A stretch of 64,000 nucleotides of DNA from Halichoerus grypus (Eukaryota > Chordata > Mammalia > Carnivora > Phocidae), in contig NC_135721.1 in the NCBI RefSeq assembly GCF_964656455.1, positions 89,012,754 through 89,076,753 of the forward strand, read 5' to 3'. Within the stretch, counting starts at the first letter, position 1; the number at the start of each line of letters is the position of its first letter. The notes below the pieces were generated by a model. The model was given only the letters and a program-made list of their open reading frames with translations. It did not search any database and was not told the DNA's origin. The position numbers were made by a program, and so were the translations under genes. This document shows positions 27,001 to 42,000 of the stretch, in pieces.

Positions 27001-30000
27001 AGTGATACATTCTTTAAGTTGGGCTTTTTAAGGGGTTATTCAGCTAGGGCTTTACTTCTATATAAAAGTCTTAACATATTTTAATATTAATTTTACAGAT
27101 CCTTCCGCTGAGGAATTGAGAAAGCTAATGATGTTACATGGAGGGCAATACCATGTGTATTATTCCAGATCCAAAACAACACACATTATTGCCACAAATC
27201 TTCCAAATGCCAAAATTAAAGAATTAAAGGGGGAAAAAGTAATTCGGCCAGAATGGATTGTGGAAAGGTAAGTTTAATTTTTAATTAATAAGTTTTAAAA
27301 ATTGGAATACTTCTTACATTATAAACACTTATCTCACTTATATTGCCTCTTAACGGTGAAAAATAATGTCTTAATACTGTTGTACTCTTTAACCTCACAT
27401 TGATAATTTAGGTAACCTGGTATGTTAGTGTTCTTGCGGCCTCAGCTACCAGGAATTAGGGGAGATGACTCAAGTAAGCAGCAGGAAGCAGTGATTGATG
27501 GGAAGGGGTTGGCTAAGCATGGTGTTCATTCAGCAAATGTTTGTACATCTCTGACGGGCTATGTACATGGGAAATATCAATGAAGCAAACAAAGATCCGT
27601 TCCCTACCTCTTGGAGCTTATGTTCTATTGAAAACATTAAAACAATATTCTTAATATATGAGTAAATTATAGGTTAAAAGTTAATACGTGCTAAGGGGGA
27701 AAAAAGAAAATCAGGGTATTGGGACCTGGTGTACTGGGAGAGGGGACAGAGAGGAAGAGCAGTTTTTTAGTTGTTACATTATGGTTCTTCTGTTGTTGGT
27801 TTGGAATTGATGTTGTAAATCATCGGCCATTCATACTAACTCCCTAAATTTAAATATGTCATCTTGATGAGCCATAACTTAAGTGATTTATATCTTGAAA
27901 TGATATATAATATATGTGAGTAATTGCTAGATTTATGAAAGTTAAAATTTAAAATATTAAAATCCTCATTTGTAAAAGAAGGCTTAATATTGATATGCTA
28001 TGATTAGGTGAGAAATAATTTATGCAAAGTATCTAGCACAGTGCCTGACCCATTGTTAGAGGCATAATACATAAGAAGTTCTTTTGTTATTTTTATTCTA
28101 TAAACATTATCAAGTATTGGAAAATTAATTCCAAAATGTCAAAAGTGCATTTTGAAAAAGTCCATTTGACTTCCAGAAAACCAAATGTATCTTATAGATT
28201 AAGGGTTTTTTAAACTTTGGGGGATTAAGTTGATGGCCCATCTGTGGAACATCTTATTGATTCCTTTTGCTGTTTTCTCATGACCTGTCCCTTCGTTACA
28301 TAGGATCATTGAACGTGGCTTTTAGCTGTTTATCTCCTTAAAAAAGGAGCTGTGCCGTTTTCAGTTTAAGAAGTTAGTATCATTCCAGAGTTGGGCTGTG
28401 TGGTGTCATGTACAGACAATCCTATCATCATGCTAGGGCTAGAATTGGATCTGAGAATATTAGTCTGACTTTGGAGGGAATGGGAGAGATCCATAGATAT
28501 TAGGAAAGTGGGCTAAAAAGGGTGCTTGCTGGGTGGAACTTGATTTGCTTAGAAAATAGTAGTTTTCATTATAGCTTTTTTTTTTTTTTTAGCCTACTCT
28601 TCCTTCTTGCCCTGAGTACAACTAAAGAGAGAATACAATTGAAAAAGCAACTTACGGCAGTTATAAGTTTTAAAGTTCACTTGAATGGATTTTATTTCAG
28701 TTTGAAGTCATCTATTTTTTTAAATTTTTTATTGTTATGTTAATCACCATACATTACATCATTAGTTTTAGATGTAGTGTTCCATTATTCATTGTTTGTG
28801 CATAACACCCAGTGCTCCATGCAGAACGTGCCCTCTTTAATACCCATCACCAGGCTAACCCATCCTCCCACCCCCCTCCCCTCTAGAACCCTCAGTTTGT
28901 TTTTCAGAGTCCATCGTCTCTCATGGTTCCTCTCCCCCTCTGTTAATCATCTATTTTTAAATAACTGATTATATGTCCTGTTTGCTTCATTTTACATATG
29001 AAAAGGCAGAGCTGATAAGGCTAACTCGCCCAAGAATAGCAGGATTCAGAATCCAGATTTTTCTGACTCCTATTTAGGTCTGTTCTTTGCCATTTAATTA
29101 AGCTTATTATAGATGAATTGGCCCATGTGGAAATGGATCAGCCTGAGCATATGTCTTAATATATAAAATAAATGCCCACTGTCTACATGTCCTAGCATGG
29201 AATCCTTTTGGGCAGTCACAGTACTGTTTTGTTTCATACTCTAATCCCAGTCTTGTTCATCTCTTAGTAGTGTTTTTATGAGATTTTATTATACTTAAAA
29301 TTTTAAACATTATTTTAGTTATTTAATGAATGGTACATGACATGTTTTCTTTGTTTTCCTATTTTTAGTTTGAGAAGTTTAAAAAGCAGCTACCACTTCT
29401 AAGTGTGTGGGGTGATAACTTTGCTTTGATTAGAATTCCCTGATGTCTGTGTATGTGCCATTAAACCTGAGTTAATGTGGGCATGATTATAGGGCCACCA
29501 CTTCTAAGAGGCAGGGGAGTCCTTTAATGGAGAAGCCTATGTGCATTAGTTTTAGGTAGGAGATTATCTTATGAAAACTTTGCCTGGCAAATCTTACCCT
29601 TTTATGTAGTATATTGTAAATTAGGGATTTTCAAATTTTTGTCATAACCCTTTTTTTCAGACAATTTAATGTTGACATTTGAAGGATAGAATGGGAAGGT
29701 GCTGCGATTGACCCCACTGCCTCATCAAGCCTGACAATGCCATGGAGCACAGTTTAAAACCCCTGTCCTAAGTTATTAAAGGCTGATTTTGTTTTTGTTG
29801 TTCTTCGTTGTGTGTTGAGTCTTTTGTAGCAGGGGACCCTGCCTCCTGTGGTTAGGTTTCCCAAGTGGGTCTGCTGCCAGTGAGAGCCGATGATTGTTGC
29901 AGTTCATGCCAGCTGGGGGTACTGGTTCCCAGCCAGATCTGCCCTTTCTTTTTAAGTTCCCAAACTACAATGTGTTAGCACATTTGTTAGGTACTTACAA

Positions 30001-33000
30001 TACTATGAAGAGCTCATACTTCCTGTGGGTTAAAACGTTGTTTCTAATTACATTTACTATTAATATTAGAGTGCTTATTCAACTCAAATAAAAATTGATC
30101 GTGATTTCACCTTATGATTTTTTTTCATTTCTCTTGTGTTTTTGTATCTTTCTTCAATTTATTCTTCATAGAAAATGTGTAGGACTCTAGTTTCTGGTAT
30201 AGATTTGGCTTTTTTTTTTTTAATTGGTATCATTTACATTTTTCTCTCACAGTACTAGCGTTCTTCTAAAATTATTCTTAATTGGCTAACTAGCCAAGAG
30301 ACACATTTCAGACTATCCCCCAATGACTTTTAGGTAACATTGTATCAGAAAATATATTCTCGGTCTTCAAGTGCTTACGAATGAATAATTTACTCTCAGT
30401 TATCTGTAATAAGAAGACATTCTGTACCCTGTAGGAGAAAGGGCAAGAAGTTTTATACATATTTTCATACCTGTTTTATTTCCTTTCCTGATGTCATAGT
30501 GTGGAAACTGGGAATCCTGGAAATACTTCATATGTGAAATGAGATTTGAGAAAGTCTTGGTGATTCTATATGAATTGTTTGAGGGGGAATTGTGGTAAAT
30601 ATTAAAGTCATGATGATTAAAATATTTAAACTCTGCATGCAGTTTTGTCATCCTACTCTATAGTTATTTTTTCCCCCTCCTGTAGGGTTGTTGGGCACTA
30701 ACTCTTTAAAGTTCAGATGTGTGTCTTTTCATGGGTAGAATGTCTTATTCTTAAGTGTTTAAGGAAGATGATATTGCATTAGAGCCACTAAAACCAAGTG
30801 AGAGGAAATAAACTAGGAAAACTGGTGGCTCATTGTTGGTGAAAAACTCCCATCATTTCAGACGTTGAGTTTTCATGAAGCTTATTTTCCCCAAGTATTG
30901 AACTCTTAAATTAGTGTTACTTTTTTGTTTCAGCATCAAAGCTGGACGACTGCTGTCCTGCATTCCCTATCAGCTGTACAGCAAGCAGTCCAACATGCAG
31001 AAAGGTCTCAACTTTAATCCTGCGTGCAAAGCTGAGGAACCTGGGCCAGGTCCAAGCAGTGTAGCCAAACAGCTCAACAACAGGGTGTAAGTTGGTCTAC
31101 GTTGCGGAAAGCTGCAAAGCTGAGTTTTAGCAGTGGTCTTAGCCCCTGGTTTGCTGAAGATAGAAACAAACACAAAACCTGGCCATTCATCTATATTAAA
31201 CATGTTAAAATTTATGTGTGGGTGTCTTACCTAAAAATTGTTTTTATATTGAAAGTTTCATAAATAAAATGTAAATAAGAAAGCTTTTCCAGTCGTTTTA
31301 GATTCCCATGTTAAACTAATGGATCTTAAATTATTAGAAGTAAAATTTCCCATGGAAAGTAATTATTTCCATATAAGTAATTTGCTGTGGAATGTTGCTT
31401 TCTCAAAAAAATGAGCTAACTGTGCCAGGTATACTTTTGTTGTGTGCTATATACATAATGAAAATGTTAACATTTCTAGGTGGTTTTGAAAAATTCCAAA
31501 TTCGTAGCAAGTTTACTTATGTTAATATTTTTATATCAGTAAAAATTTAGCTGGTGACTCTCAGTGTTACAGTTAGAGGTAACTCTAGACTTGAGTCCAT
31601 GTGGCAGGTTTTAAAATATATACTGCTTAAGCTTTAATTGCAATAATCTTGGATAAAATGGTTTCATGATTAATTGGTGTGTTGCCTTAACGTGTATATC
31701 AGGTGGTTCATTATCGTTAGCCTTCTCATACTTACTAAATTGCTTGCTTTGGGAGTTGGATATATTTTTTTTTAAAGGCCAGGAGTCTAATTAACCTGGG
31801 GGGATCTGATGTCACCACCTTCTGTAGTTTTTGTTGTTGTCATTTGTTTTTTAGCTTGTGTTCACTTATAAGCATATTCACATGTTTTTCACATTATCTG
31901 ACACTTGTGATTTTTTTGGTATCATCAAGGTGCACAACAAATAATATCAGAAAATCTTTCTGAATGCACAACTTTATATCTTTTTCTTACCCACACTAAT
32001 AAAAATAGAAAATGTTTTTTTTTAAATTCTTTGTGCCAATTAGATTGTATTTTTTAATACATGTACACTTTTGCCTAATTAATATATATTACCAGTGCTG
32101 TATTTCCACTACAGCTACTTCATGAATATCCATTTATCTAGGCTGAAAAACTACAGTATAGAAAAAATGTATATTAGCAGTGTGTTTATTGCCAGTATAT
32201 GCAATTCTGTTGCATATGTTGCTAGTATACGTGGAAGGAATCTTTATTTGTGATACAGAGAACTAGACCTCAGGCTTTTCTGATTTACTTCACTTTTGTT
32301 GCTCTCTGTGATCTTTATGTTTTGGTATATTCAATACATTTTATGAATTCCTTTGAAATTCTTTTATGTGACTTCTTGTTCCCTTGCTTTCTCTTTATCT
32401 CAAGGGCCAGATGCGGAAGAAATTAGGTTTTCTTCTTCTTTTAATCATTTCCCGTTGGTCGTCTTTTTCCCTTTCACTGGCATGCATCTGTGAGGATTGG
32501 ACCTAATCAGAGTTGGCTATCATATTCCATGAGATGGTTTAGCCAGACAGGGCCAACCCAGAAATGGGTGGTAATGTTTTGCATCTGACTCATGTGTGAC
32601 TTCTCTGTGTATTCAGACTGTTACTACTAATATATCATGTTGGTATTAGAATGAGGGACTTTTTAGATTAAACCTGGTAATACTGTGGTAACCTCACCAA
32701 TGCCTGGGTGCCATGTATCAGGCAACCGTTTCTGGAGCCTGAACTGTAATTGGATTAATGGTGTGGGTGTTTCTAAGTGGAATGAATTACTGTTCTGTAA
32801 TTCAGGTTTTTGTATTTGTTACTTAGATAATTTTTGTGAACGCAAATGAGTTCTGTCTTTATTATAGAGCATTACTAAGCAAACATCTAGAAGAGTCACA
32901 GTGTGAATTTAGCGGAACATTTGTCATAGGTCCTGCGTTTATAAACTTGTCATCAGGAAACTTGGTCCATATTGCCTTGGACCACCCTGGCATCTGAATA

Positions 33001-36000
33001 TGCTTTTCTTAGAAATGAAATGCCATTTCCTCTGTTAATAAGCAAGTGTCCTCATTTTTCTAGGTATATTTTTTTCCTGAATTACCCATACACATTAACC
33101 TGGTTCTTACTTTTTATCTACTCATGCAACAATTGGCCCCATTAATGGATTAGTACATATAGTCTGTCAGTCTTCCTGAGTGAAACTAACTGGCCCTAGG
33201 ATTGTAGCAGTATTGGATTTAATATGTTGAACAGTGCCTTACATAAAACTAAAACTAGGAATAATCATTCAAATAAAGTTTCTTACCAATTTTTATGGGA
33301 GCTTTTTATATTGAGTCCCATAATTTATTGACTCCCTAGTAAATGCCAGACACTGTGCTTCAAACTGGATATTTAGCGATTTACAGGTCCCATTTAATTT
33401 TTAGTGGGAAAAGTGATTGAAACAGTTTTTCTTTTTCTTTTCTTTTTTTAAAGATTTATTTATTTATTTATTTATTTATTTGAGAGAGAGAGAGAAAGAA
33501 ACAGCATGAGAGAGGGGATAGGGTTAGAGGGAGAAGCAGGCTCCCCGCCGAGCCGGGAGCCCGATGTGGGACTCGATCCCAGGACTCCGGGATCATGACC
33601 TGAGCCAAAGGCAGTCACTTAACCAACTGAGCCACCCAGGTGCCCTAGTTTTTATTTTTCTTCAGTCTGAGATTCCATTGTATTTCTTCTTTGGGAGTGT
33701 TTGAAGTTTGAAAAAAAAAAAAACCAAACCCTAAAAGACTGTTTATATTCTAGAATTTTCCTAGTTACCTTGCTACTTTGGTTTAGCTAAGAATTATCTT
33801 TTGTTGGAAGAGGAAGAATATAAAATTTATGGCTTAATTTTTCAGAGAAATATTGAAGTGCATATCTCTAAGACCATGTTTACATTAAAAATTGTTTTAG
33901 CCTGAAAGTCACACATTAATTGAAATTAAATCTTCTCTCCTGCTATAGAAATCACATAATTAAGAAGATTGAGACAGAAAATGAAGTCAAAGTCAATGGA
34001 ATGAACAGTTGGAATGAAGAAGATGCAAATAATGATTTTAGTTTTACGGAGCTGGAGCAGATCTTTCCAGGAAGGAAACAAAACGGAATTCCGCATCACA
34101 GAGACAGCGCTGCCATTTTTAATGGACACACTCCTAGCTCTAATGGTGCCTTAAAGACGCAGGATTGCTTGGTGTCCATGGGCCACAGTGTTGCCAGCAG
34201 GCTTTCTCCAGACTTTGCCCAGGAGGAGGAGCAGGCCGAGAAGAGCAGCACTGACTTCAGAGACTGCGTTGTGCAGCAGTCGCAACAAAGCACTAGAAAC
34301 ACAGATGCTGTGCGGAATCCACACAGAACTAATTCCTTCTCCTTATCATCTTTGCACAGTAACACTAAAATAAATGGTGCTCACCACTCCGCTGTTCAGG
34401 GGCCTTCAAGCACAAAAAGCACTTCTTCAGTACCTACTCTTAGCAAGGCAGCACCTTCAGTGCCATCCAAACCCTCAGATTGCAATTTTATTTCAGACTT
34501 CTATTCCCGCTCAAGACTGCATCACATATCAATGTGGAAGTGTGAATTGACTGAGTTTGTCAATACCCTACAAAGACAAAGTAGTGGTATCTTTCCAGGA
34601 AGGGAAAAGTTAAAAAAAATGAAAACAGGCAGGTCTGCACTTGTTGTAACTGACACAGGTAGATACTTACTAAAATTGTTTTCTTAAGAAGCAATCATGC
34701 TTGACCATTTTGTTCTTAAGCTGTCATTGATGTTCTGATCAATACTAAGCTCTCATAATATAAAAGTCTTTAAGAGTATCAGGATATATAAGTTACAGTG
34801 AGCCTAGCAGATTATAGAAAGCTTTCTTATTTATTATTTTTTATAAATTTAGATTTAAATGTGGCTAACTGAATATTTTTAGGTAATTTAAACAGTAACA
34901 GGTTGAGATTCTGAGCATTCATTCATTCCTCATGTAGACCTTGTCAGTTGTTGAAGTTTTGAACTGTGTAAAATATTACATGTATTATATTCGGTGCATA
35001 AACTCCTGTAAGAATAAATTGGTTTGGCAAGAGTAACTGTTAATTCCAGAAGCTGGCACCTTAATGATTTTTAAATTATTAAATAACTGACATAATATCT
35101 ATTGTAATGTTAGTGGTAAACTTGTAGTGAGAGTAAGTATTTTCACATAAAAGTAGATGGGTTAATTGTATTTTGTTTTTTAATACTTGTCTTCAAAAGC
35201 AAACAAAACCAACGATTACAGGCTATATTTCTGTGCAGTCATTATCGATTAGTATATGCTCTGAGGTTTGAGGTGCTTTTTACAGAATATATGGTTTGGT
35301 TTTGTTTTTTGGAGAGAGATCTCAGATTATCTAATACTACCCTTGAACTGAATAGCTGTGGAAACTGAGGTACAGAGGGAAGCTCATGGTTCTGTCCTAG
35401 AAAGTGATAGATCTTCTCCATGTGGGGTTTTTTCTGTTTTGTTGTGTTTGATGTATTCCTAAATGCTTTCTGTTACTTATGAAATATTTCAGAATAATGT
35501 TATAGGTATTAGATTATCCATACATCATCCCTTGACCTTATATGGTAAAGGTCATTTAATTTTGAAAGCTTCAAAGAACTATTACAAATTAGTTTCATGA
35601 ATGGGAGTAAAATGATAAATTTTTGTATTGTATGAAAGCATTCAGTAGGTATATGGTATATATGCATTCTGTACTACTTGAATGTTTAAAGCAGTTATTT
35701 TGGGTTGTTTACATTATGTTTATATAATACTTCTATACAGCAGAATTATGGTTGTTAAGATTTATTTTATAAATCATTTCTGGAGATAATATAGAGGCTA
35801 GCAAGGAAGTGCATGGCTTTGGAGTTCGATAATATAGCCTGAATGTGAATCCTGGCCCTGCTGCTCTTATCCTGCAGGACGATGGGCCAGTTAGTTCACC
35901 TCTCTGGGTCTCAGTTTCCTCTTCACCGTGGAGCGATAGGTAGTCCATGATGCTCACCTCATGGGCTTCTGAGCTTAGGGAAGATAACACGAACTAAGGC

Positions 36001-39000
36001 TCGATGCCTCGCACGTAGTGAGAACTTGGTAAATGCTTTCACAGTCACAATTTGGTAAATGGAGTTGTCTGAACCTTTGGAGAGTGAAAATGAAAGTTTT
36101 GGGAAACCTATCATGAAGACCTACCTTCAGTACTAGTATTTTTTATCAGCAGAAACTCCTTTATGAGATTAGAACTTTTTATAAGCTCAGGGTTCTTATT
36201 TCCAGGACTTGTGTATCTTGGACCAGGACCAGGGAGAAGGGCTAAGGATGAAACTGGTAAAGAGGAAAGCTCTTGTTGTGGTTGGATTGGTTAAAACAGC
36301 CCTGATAAATCTAATCACGGTGATGAGAAGGCAGAGTCCTTAGGAGAGGACACTCAGCTTTATCTTCTTAAAGTGGCACATATGCTTCAGAGCTGATTTT
36401 TAATAGTGTTTAATGGTCTAAGGAGGAAAGTTCATATACATTTATATGTATACAGATTTATATGTAGATTTTTGTTTTATAGACTTTTCTAAATATATCT
36501 AGGACAACAGTGTGATGGCTTGAGGGCTTAAATCAGACCGCCTGGGGTTGATTACCAGCTCAGCCTCTTCTTACTGGCTGCATAAAATAATTATTAACAT
36601 AATATTAATCTGTAAAATGGGCATAATAACATTACTTACCTCAGCATTGTTGTGAAAATTTAAATACACGTTAACCTCTTACAGCAGTGCATGACACCTA
36701 CCAAACACTCAATAACAGTAGCAATTTTTACTGTTTGTTTTTTTTTTTAATCAAGGAATGTTTGTAGACTGCATGAAATACTGATCATTTAAAGTTACTT
36801 AGCTCCATGTAACTAAATATATGAAAACACCTTTATACATTTTGGTAAAATCTTCAGCACACAGAAGTAACTTTAAGATAAGCGTTTAGACATACTTTGG
36901 ATTATTAGAATTATTAGAATATAGACTAGGAAAACATGGTATCTTCATAATTGATTTCAAATTATGCTTGGAAACTAAATGTGTATCTCTGGATTACTTT
37001 TGGAGCAAAAGGAACTGAAATTTGACATCTCTTGAGGTGGTAGAAATGGTCTGTAATAGATTCTGTATTTTTTTTTTTTTTTTTGAGACTTCATTCTACT
37101 TATAGGCACTTAAAAATACAGTTTCTAAAATTAAATAGACCTGATTTTTTTAAATATTAAACGTTAGTTTGGGGTTTGAATGTTTTCTTTTTCCTTCTAG
37201 GAAATATGTCAGCACTGAGCTCCCCCAGGCATCAGAGCTGTATAATGCATGTCGATATGGACTGCTTCTTCGTGGCAGTGGGTATACGAGATAGACCGGA
37301 TCTCAGAGGTCTGTATCCTGCTTATATTTTAAGGAAATTGATAATACTGTTATATGTTCTAAAGGATCTAAAAATCTTCTTTGAGAAATATTTATTCGAA
37401 TTTTCCTTAGCAAAATAAATTCCTGCTTCCAAATTTTCTGGACTCCATTATCAAGAAAGATAAAGGGAAATTAGAAATGCTTTTTTTCTCTCTAAAGAGG
37501 TCAGGTCTTTAGGGAAGAATACTCCTCTTCGCCTGAAGGATATTTCATCTAAGACTAATATAGACTGGTATTGGGCATTTTCTACATTTTTATATATTTA
37601 CTATTACTTTGTTATTAAATGGAAATTTTGTGGTAGCATATGTCTGCAACTTGGGTCACCGAGCTTTCTCTCTCTGGAATAAATAACTTGATTAACTGTC
37701 CAGATGCTAGTGCACATTCCAACCTTTTGGTTAGCAAATAATTTTGCATTATTTAATATATTGCTAAGATATGCTGTCATCTTTGTTTTAATGGACTTTC
37801 ATGTATTTGTGAACTAAGCAGTACTTTTAAAAACATTTATTCTGGGTTTTTCAGTAGTTCTGTCTGTGCTTGAAAGATGTTAACTACTAGCATTTTCTTC
37901 TGAGAGTCTGTTCTTCCTTTAAGGAGAGCACAGAAGCTGCTGTGTTAATACCAGGGCTTTATTTTTGTCACGGGTAGCTACTGCTTCAGCTTTGAAAGAA
38001 GTTTAGAATGTTAAAGAATTGGGTTTAGCCTGATGAGTCACTCTGATGCATAATTTTTTTTTATTCTCACAACAAGTGCATTCAGTAACCTATATATGAA
38101 TTATCCATGCGCTTGCTTTAGAAGTTAACAATTTTCTTGTAATTTAATGCATGCACAAGGAAATGAAAGCTTTTATACTAAAGATTTTATACATGAAAGA
38201 TTTTATAACTAAACCAAAAACTGCGGGACTGTGTTCTCATATTTGATTATATAGTAGGTCAGATTGTGGTCCCTCTGCATATATATTTGTTTCTCTTGCT
38301 GTAAAATTGAAAGATTAGTTTAGATGTTACCTTACTTTTCTGATACAAGAAATATAAAACATCTAGATATAGTTGGTTTTTCTTTCCCTCTCCCACCCCT
38401 CTAATTCGAATCTAGGATCAGAGTTGACTTGTTTTCTACTGCAAGAAACCAAACAAAAACAATGGGAAGCAAAGTGAAAGCATTGCTTTTAAGTTGAATA
38501 AATGTATCATAAATAGTCATAATAGTTTAGTCATAAATAGTTTACTTTTGGAGGGGTGTTGAGAAACTTAGATGATCTTTGCATGGTAATTGCTAACTTT
38601 TAAAGATGTTAACTCCTTTATGGATTAATGCCTCAAGAAAGCTAAAGAAAAAAAATGCTGTGTTTTTTAAATCTTGTGAAAAATTTTCCTTTATATGTTG
38701 TCAGTGTTGTTAACATTCCTGTACTTAGATTTAAAAATAATTTTTTTCTTTTCCTCACAGGAAAACCAGTGGCTGTTACAAGTAACAGAGGCACAGGAAG
38801 GGCACCTTTACGTCCCGGTGCTAACCCCCAGTTGGAGTGGCAGTATTACCAGAATAAAATCCTGAAAGGCAAAGCAGGTACAAATGAGCTCTCTTTGAAG
38901 TCACGGTGCTCCTGTTGAAGACGTCTGGATTTTGCTGCTGGTGTTCTTGTTACAGAAATGAAAGAGTTGAAATAATGAGCTTTTTCATTCAAGGGTTTTA

Positions 39001-42000
39001 AAGGTGTCAGTGACATTTTAAAGCAAAATCTGTATGCAATACAAATGACTGGTTCATAGCCCTGCTTTGTTGAACTGTATGATATTTTCCTGGGACAGAG
39101 AGTGAAGAATGTTTTATAGGGTGTGATTAGTTTGCTTTGTATACAATTAGATTGGGGATGAAAATAAAATCCTGGACATCACTTTGTGGAAGCCTCTAGA
39201 CCGGAGAGTTAATTACTAGTTTGGTCACTGATCACAGTAAAGACACTAAAGTTCATGTTGCTAAAGATTTGTATGAGGCAGTAGAATAAGAAACAGTAGG
39301 ACTTCATTTACTGGAATAAGAAGATAAAACCAGAAATCATTCCCCATGTCTTTGCTGAACCTGTTTCAACATTTTCTTGCCTCGCCGGCTTTTGAATTTT
39401 TGCTATTAATAAATAAAAATCATAACTTAGACTGTTCACAATACTATTAAGATTTTTATATCTGTTTTTCCCCCTGAGTAAATTCCCTGAGAAATACTTG
39501 CTTGCAAATTAAATTCTTTGTCACTGATCAGTTTTCCTCATAGATGTCTGCAAGGCCAAAAAAAATTTTTAAATTAGTTTTCCAGAAAAATATTAATCAG
39601 AAAGTAGGCAGAAATTAGGTACACAGTGGAATGGAAGGCAAAGCAGTTAAATTTCATCCTGATTATTTCTGGTTCCTGGTTTTCAGTTATGAAAACTTGG
39701 GATTATTTTAGAAATCTCATTGAAGTTAAGGCTAAAGGAAAGCCACTGGACATTTCTGAGGACCTTTTTTGGGATTACAGTCTTTTTTTGGCTGTGATTA
39801 TCTGTGTACAGGTATGAGTACAAAACAGTAATGATAGATATGTCTTTTTGCTTCATGTGTATCTGTATTTTCCAGATTTCCTAAAGCTTTTCTTGGTTTT
39901 TAAATCTTTTAAGAGATTTTTGAGATTCTAGCATTTTGTGTGTCATGGGTAGGTCTTGGGGTAGCCAGTAGTATTGAGCTCGTTAACACTTAGTTGTATT
40001 GTGGTATGTGACAGTATGGGTAGTTTCTGAAGTATTGGTTGTATGGTTTTGTGGTAGGTTGGTTTTTCTTTTTGTATTTTCTGTGTGGCATTAAAAATAT
40101 GAAATCTTAAGTTTTAGAGAACAAATAAGTAGCTTAAGGAAATGCATAATACTTGTTATCTATTGGGCACTCAGTTAAAAAACTCACTGAATGAACGTTG
40201 AAAGAAGGAAAAATACCTTGGACATAGCATTCGGTAACGTCGGTCAGTTACCCAGCGCTCAGCTCCTCCGGTGGGTAGAATCTTGCGTTTGCCATGCGCG
40301 TCTGTAGTTTGGCAGTCTCCGTCCAGAAGTTTGGCCTTCGCAAGTGCACATCCTTTAGGAGTAGCAGAGAACGAGTCCTCTTACGTCTTTCCTTCCTTCA
40401 CAAGTGATCTGACCATACACAGTTTATTAACAGAATACAGTCATTGGTTACTTAATTATCTTCATCAGTTTAGCCACTGGATTTTCACAACATTGTAATG
40501 ACCTTTTATAATTCACATCCCCTCCACCTCTAAATGTGGGTGGTAAGTTAGAAGGTAAATATTAGGAGAAATATTGAAAATTCACTTGCCATTGAAAACT
40601 GTCAAAAATAGATGTTTCTGTCACTAGAAAAGGTGAATATGATACTTTGCATTTTATATTCTTTCTTTAACTTTATATCATTCACTTTTATTTCCTAAGC
40701 CTTTGACCCATTAGGAGCTTACCTAAAATATTTATAACATAAAATGAACAGATTGTCCTTTATTATAAAGTTTGGTTGCAGCTAACCTTGTACTTAGAAC
40801 TTGGTTTTTTCAGTGCCTTTGTTCTTCTTTCCTTGTTATTCCCTGATCTTTCTTTCTCTGGGTCCTTATCACATGACACCAAATTTTAAAATATCGAAGA
40901 TCAATTTAGGAGTTAGAACCTTTGGCTTCTGCACGCTAGCTTTAAAAAAAAATCAGTTCTGATGTTTCGGCTTGTATGTCTAGGCAAAGTATTAGAACAG
41001 ATAGCATCTTCAGCCCTTTATAGGTAGAAACTTTAGTTTCTTATTCGTCATATTCAAGAACTCTTTGTCTAAACGGACCAGTGTAACCAGGGGCTCTCCA
41101 TCCACGACTTCCTTTGGAAGCTGCTTCCTGAGCCATACTCAGCAGTGACGCTTCTCATTGATGGTCTCATTATTTGGAATCCATTTGTACTCAAGATTTT
41201 GTGGTTGGGGGCCTTTACCTCTTCCTGGATTCCAGGATGCAGATGTTTTCTTATCCCTTCGACAGCTTCAGTGTTCGTTCTAAAGAACAACAGTTTTTAA
41301 AATCGTGTTAGTTATAGATTTATTCTCAGCGATTTCTTTTTCACAGACTTGGGTCCTGGCTTCTGATTTCTCCAACCGTTCCTGCACATTCTTCATGTGC
41401 CCGTCTAGTTTGTCAAGTTTTGATGAGCAGTTCTCTACTTTGCCCTCCAATGAGGACAGTGTGTCCCTGAATTTCCCTGAATCTCCCTTGAAGCAACTCA
41501 CTGCGCTCGTGGAGGGATCCACGCACTCTGCCGCCCTGTGGAAAAGGTCAGCCGGCCCAGTGAAGAGAAACATGAGGTGGTGCCTTTCAGGCAGGGCATT
41601 GGGAGCCCAGGGACCACAGACACCTGTTTTCACCTCAAGCATGGTTTTTCTATAATTTTCAAGACAAGTATCGTAGATTATTTGACTAGACCTTCAAATA
41701 GAAGTCCCCTAGCTCCCCAGCTTTTAAGGCATAAGGTCATGGTTATACTTGTGCAAGGCAGCTGGTTGTGGCTCTTCAAGCTTCAACTCTCTTTGTTGTT
41801 TGGTTTAGTAGCACCCTCTCTTGAACTGTGATACTGACAATCCTGAAATTCTTGCAGATTTTCAGCTTAGAATAATGGACTCTGAAAGCAGATATTTAGC
41901 CTTCTGAGATGCTTCAGAAAAACAGGGAAGTCTGCTTTGCCTTCTGTTTTTAATTTGTCATGGTATAGCATATGTTTATCATAATATATCAGAAATCATG

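Larger units (their letters stand above)
21..27098 (+). other. REV1: REV1 intron between window exons 1 and 2 (about 27 kb)
   Basis: Non-coding. It holds most of the mobile elements in the window, each listed separately. Stretches such as 460-2515, 5700-7590, 7740-8860, 9760-11300, 18300-19010, 21085-22330, 22995-23700 and 24740-27098 are AT-rich. Apart from the items listed, I see only short spurious reading frames in them. Confidence 0.9.
34659..37200 (+). other. REV1: REV1 intron between window exons 4 and 5
   Basis: 2542 bp. Two MIR-like relics in sense orientation (about 35785-36045 and 36504-36728). No coding or RNA gene seen. Confidence 0.9.

Noticed and set aside
33920..34687. Treating the 255-codon open frame around the large REV1 exon as a separate gene
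   Set aside because: Only 33949-34658 is exon; both ends run into intron past a clear acceptor and donor, and the translation outside does not match REV1.
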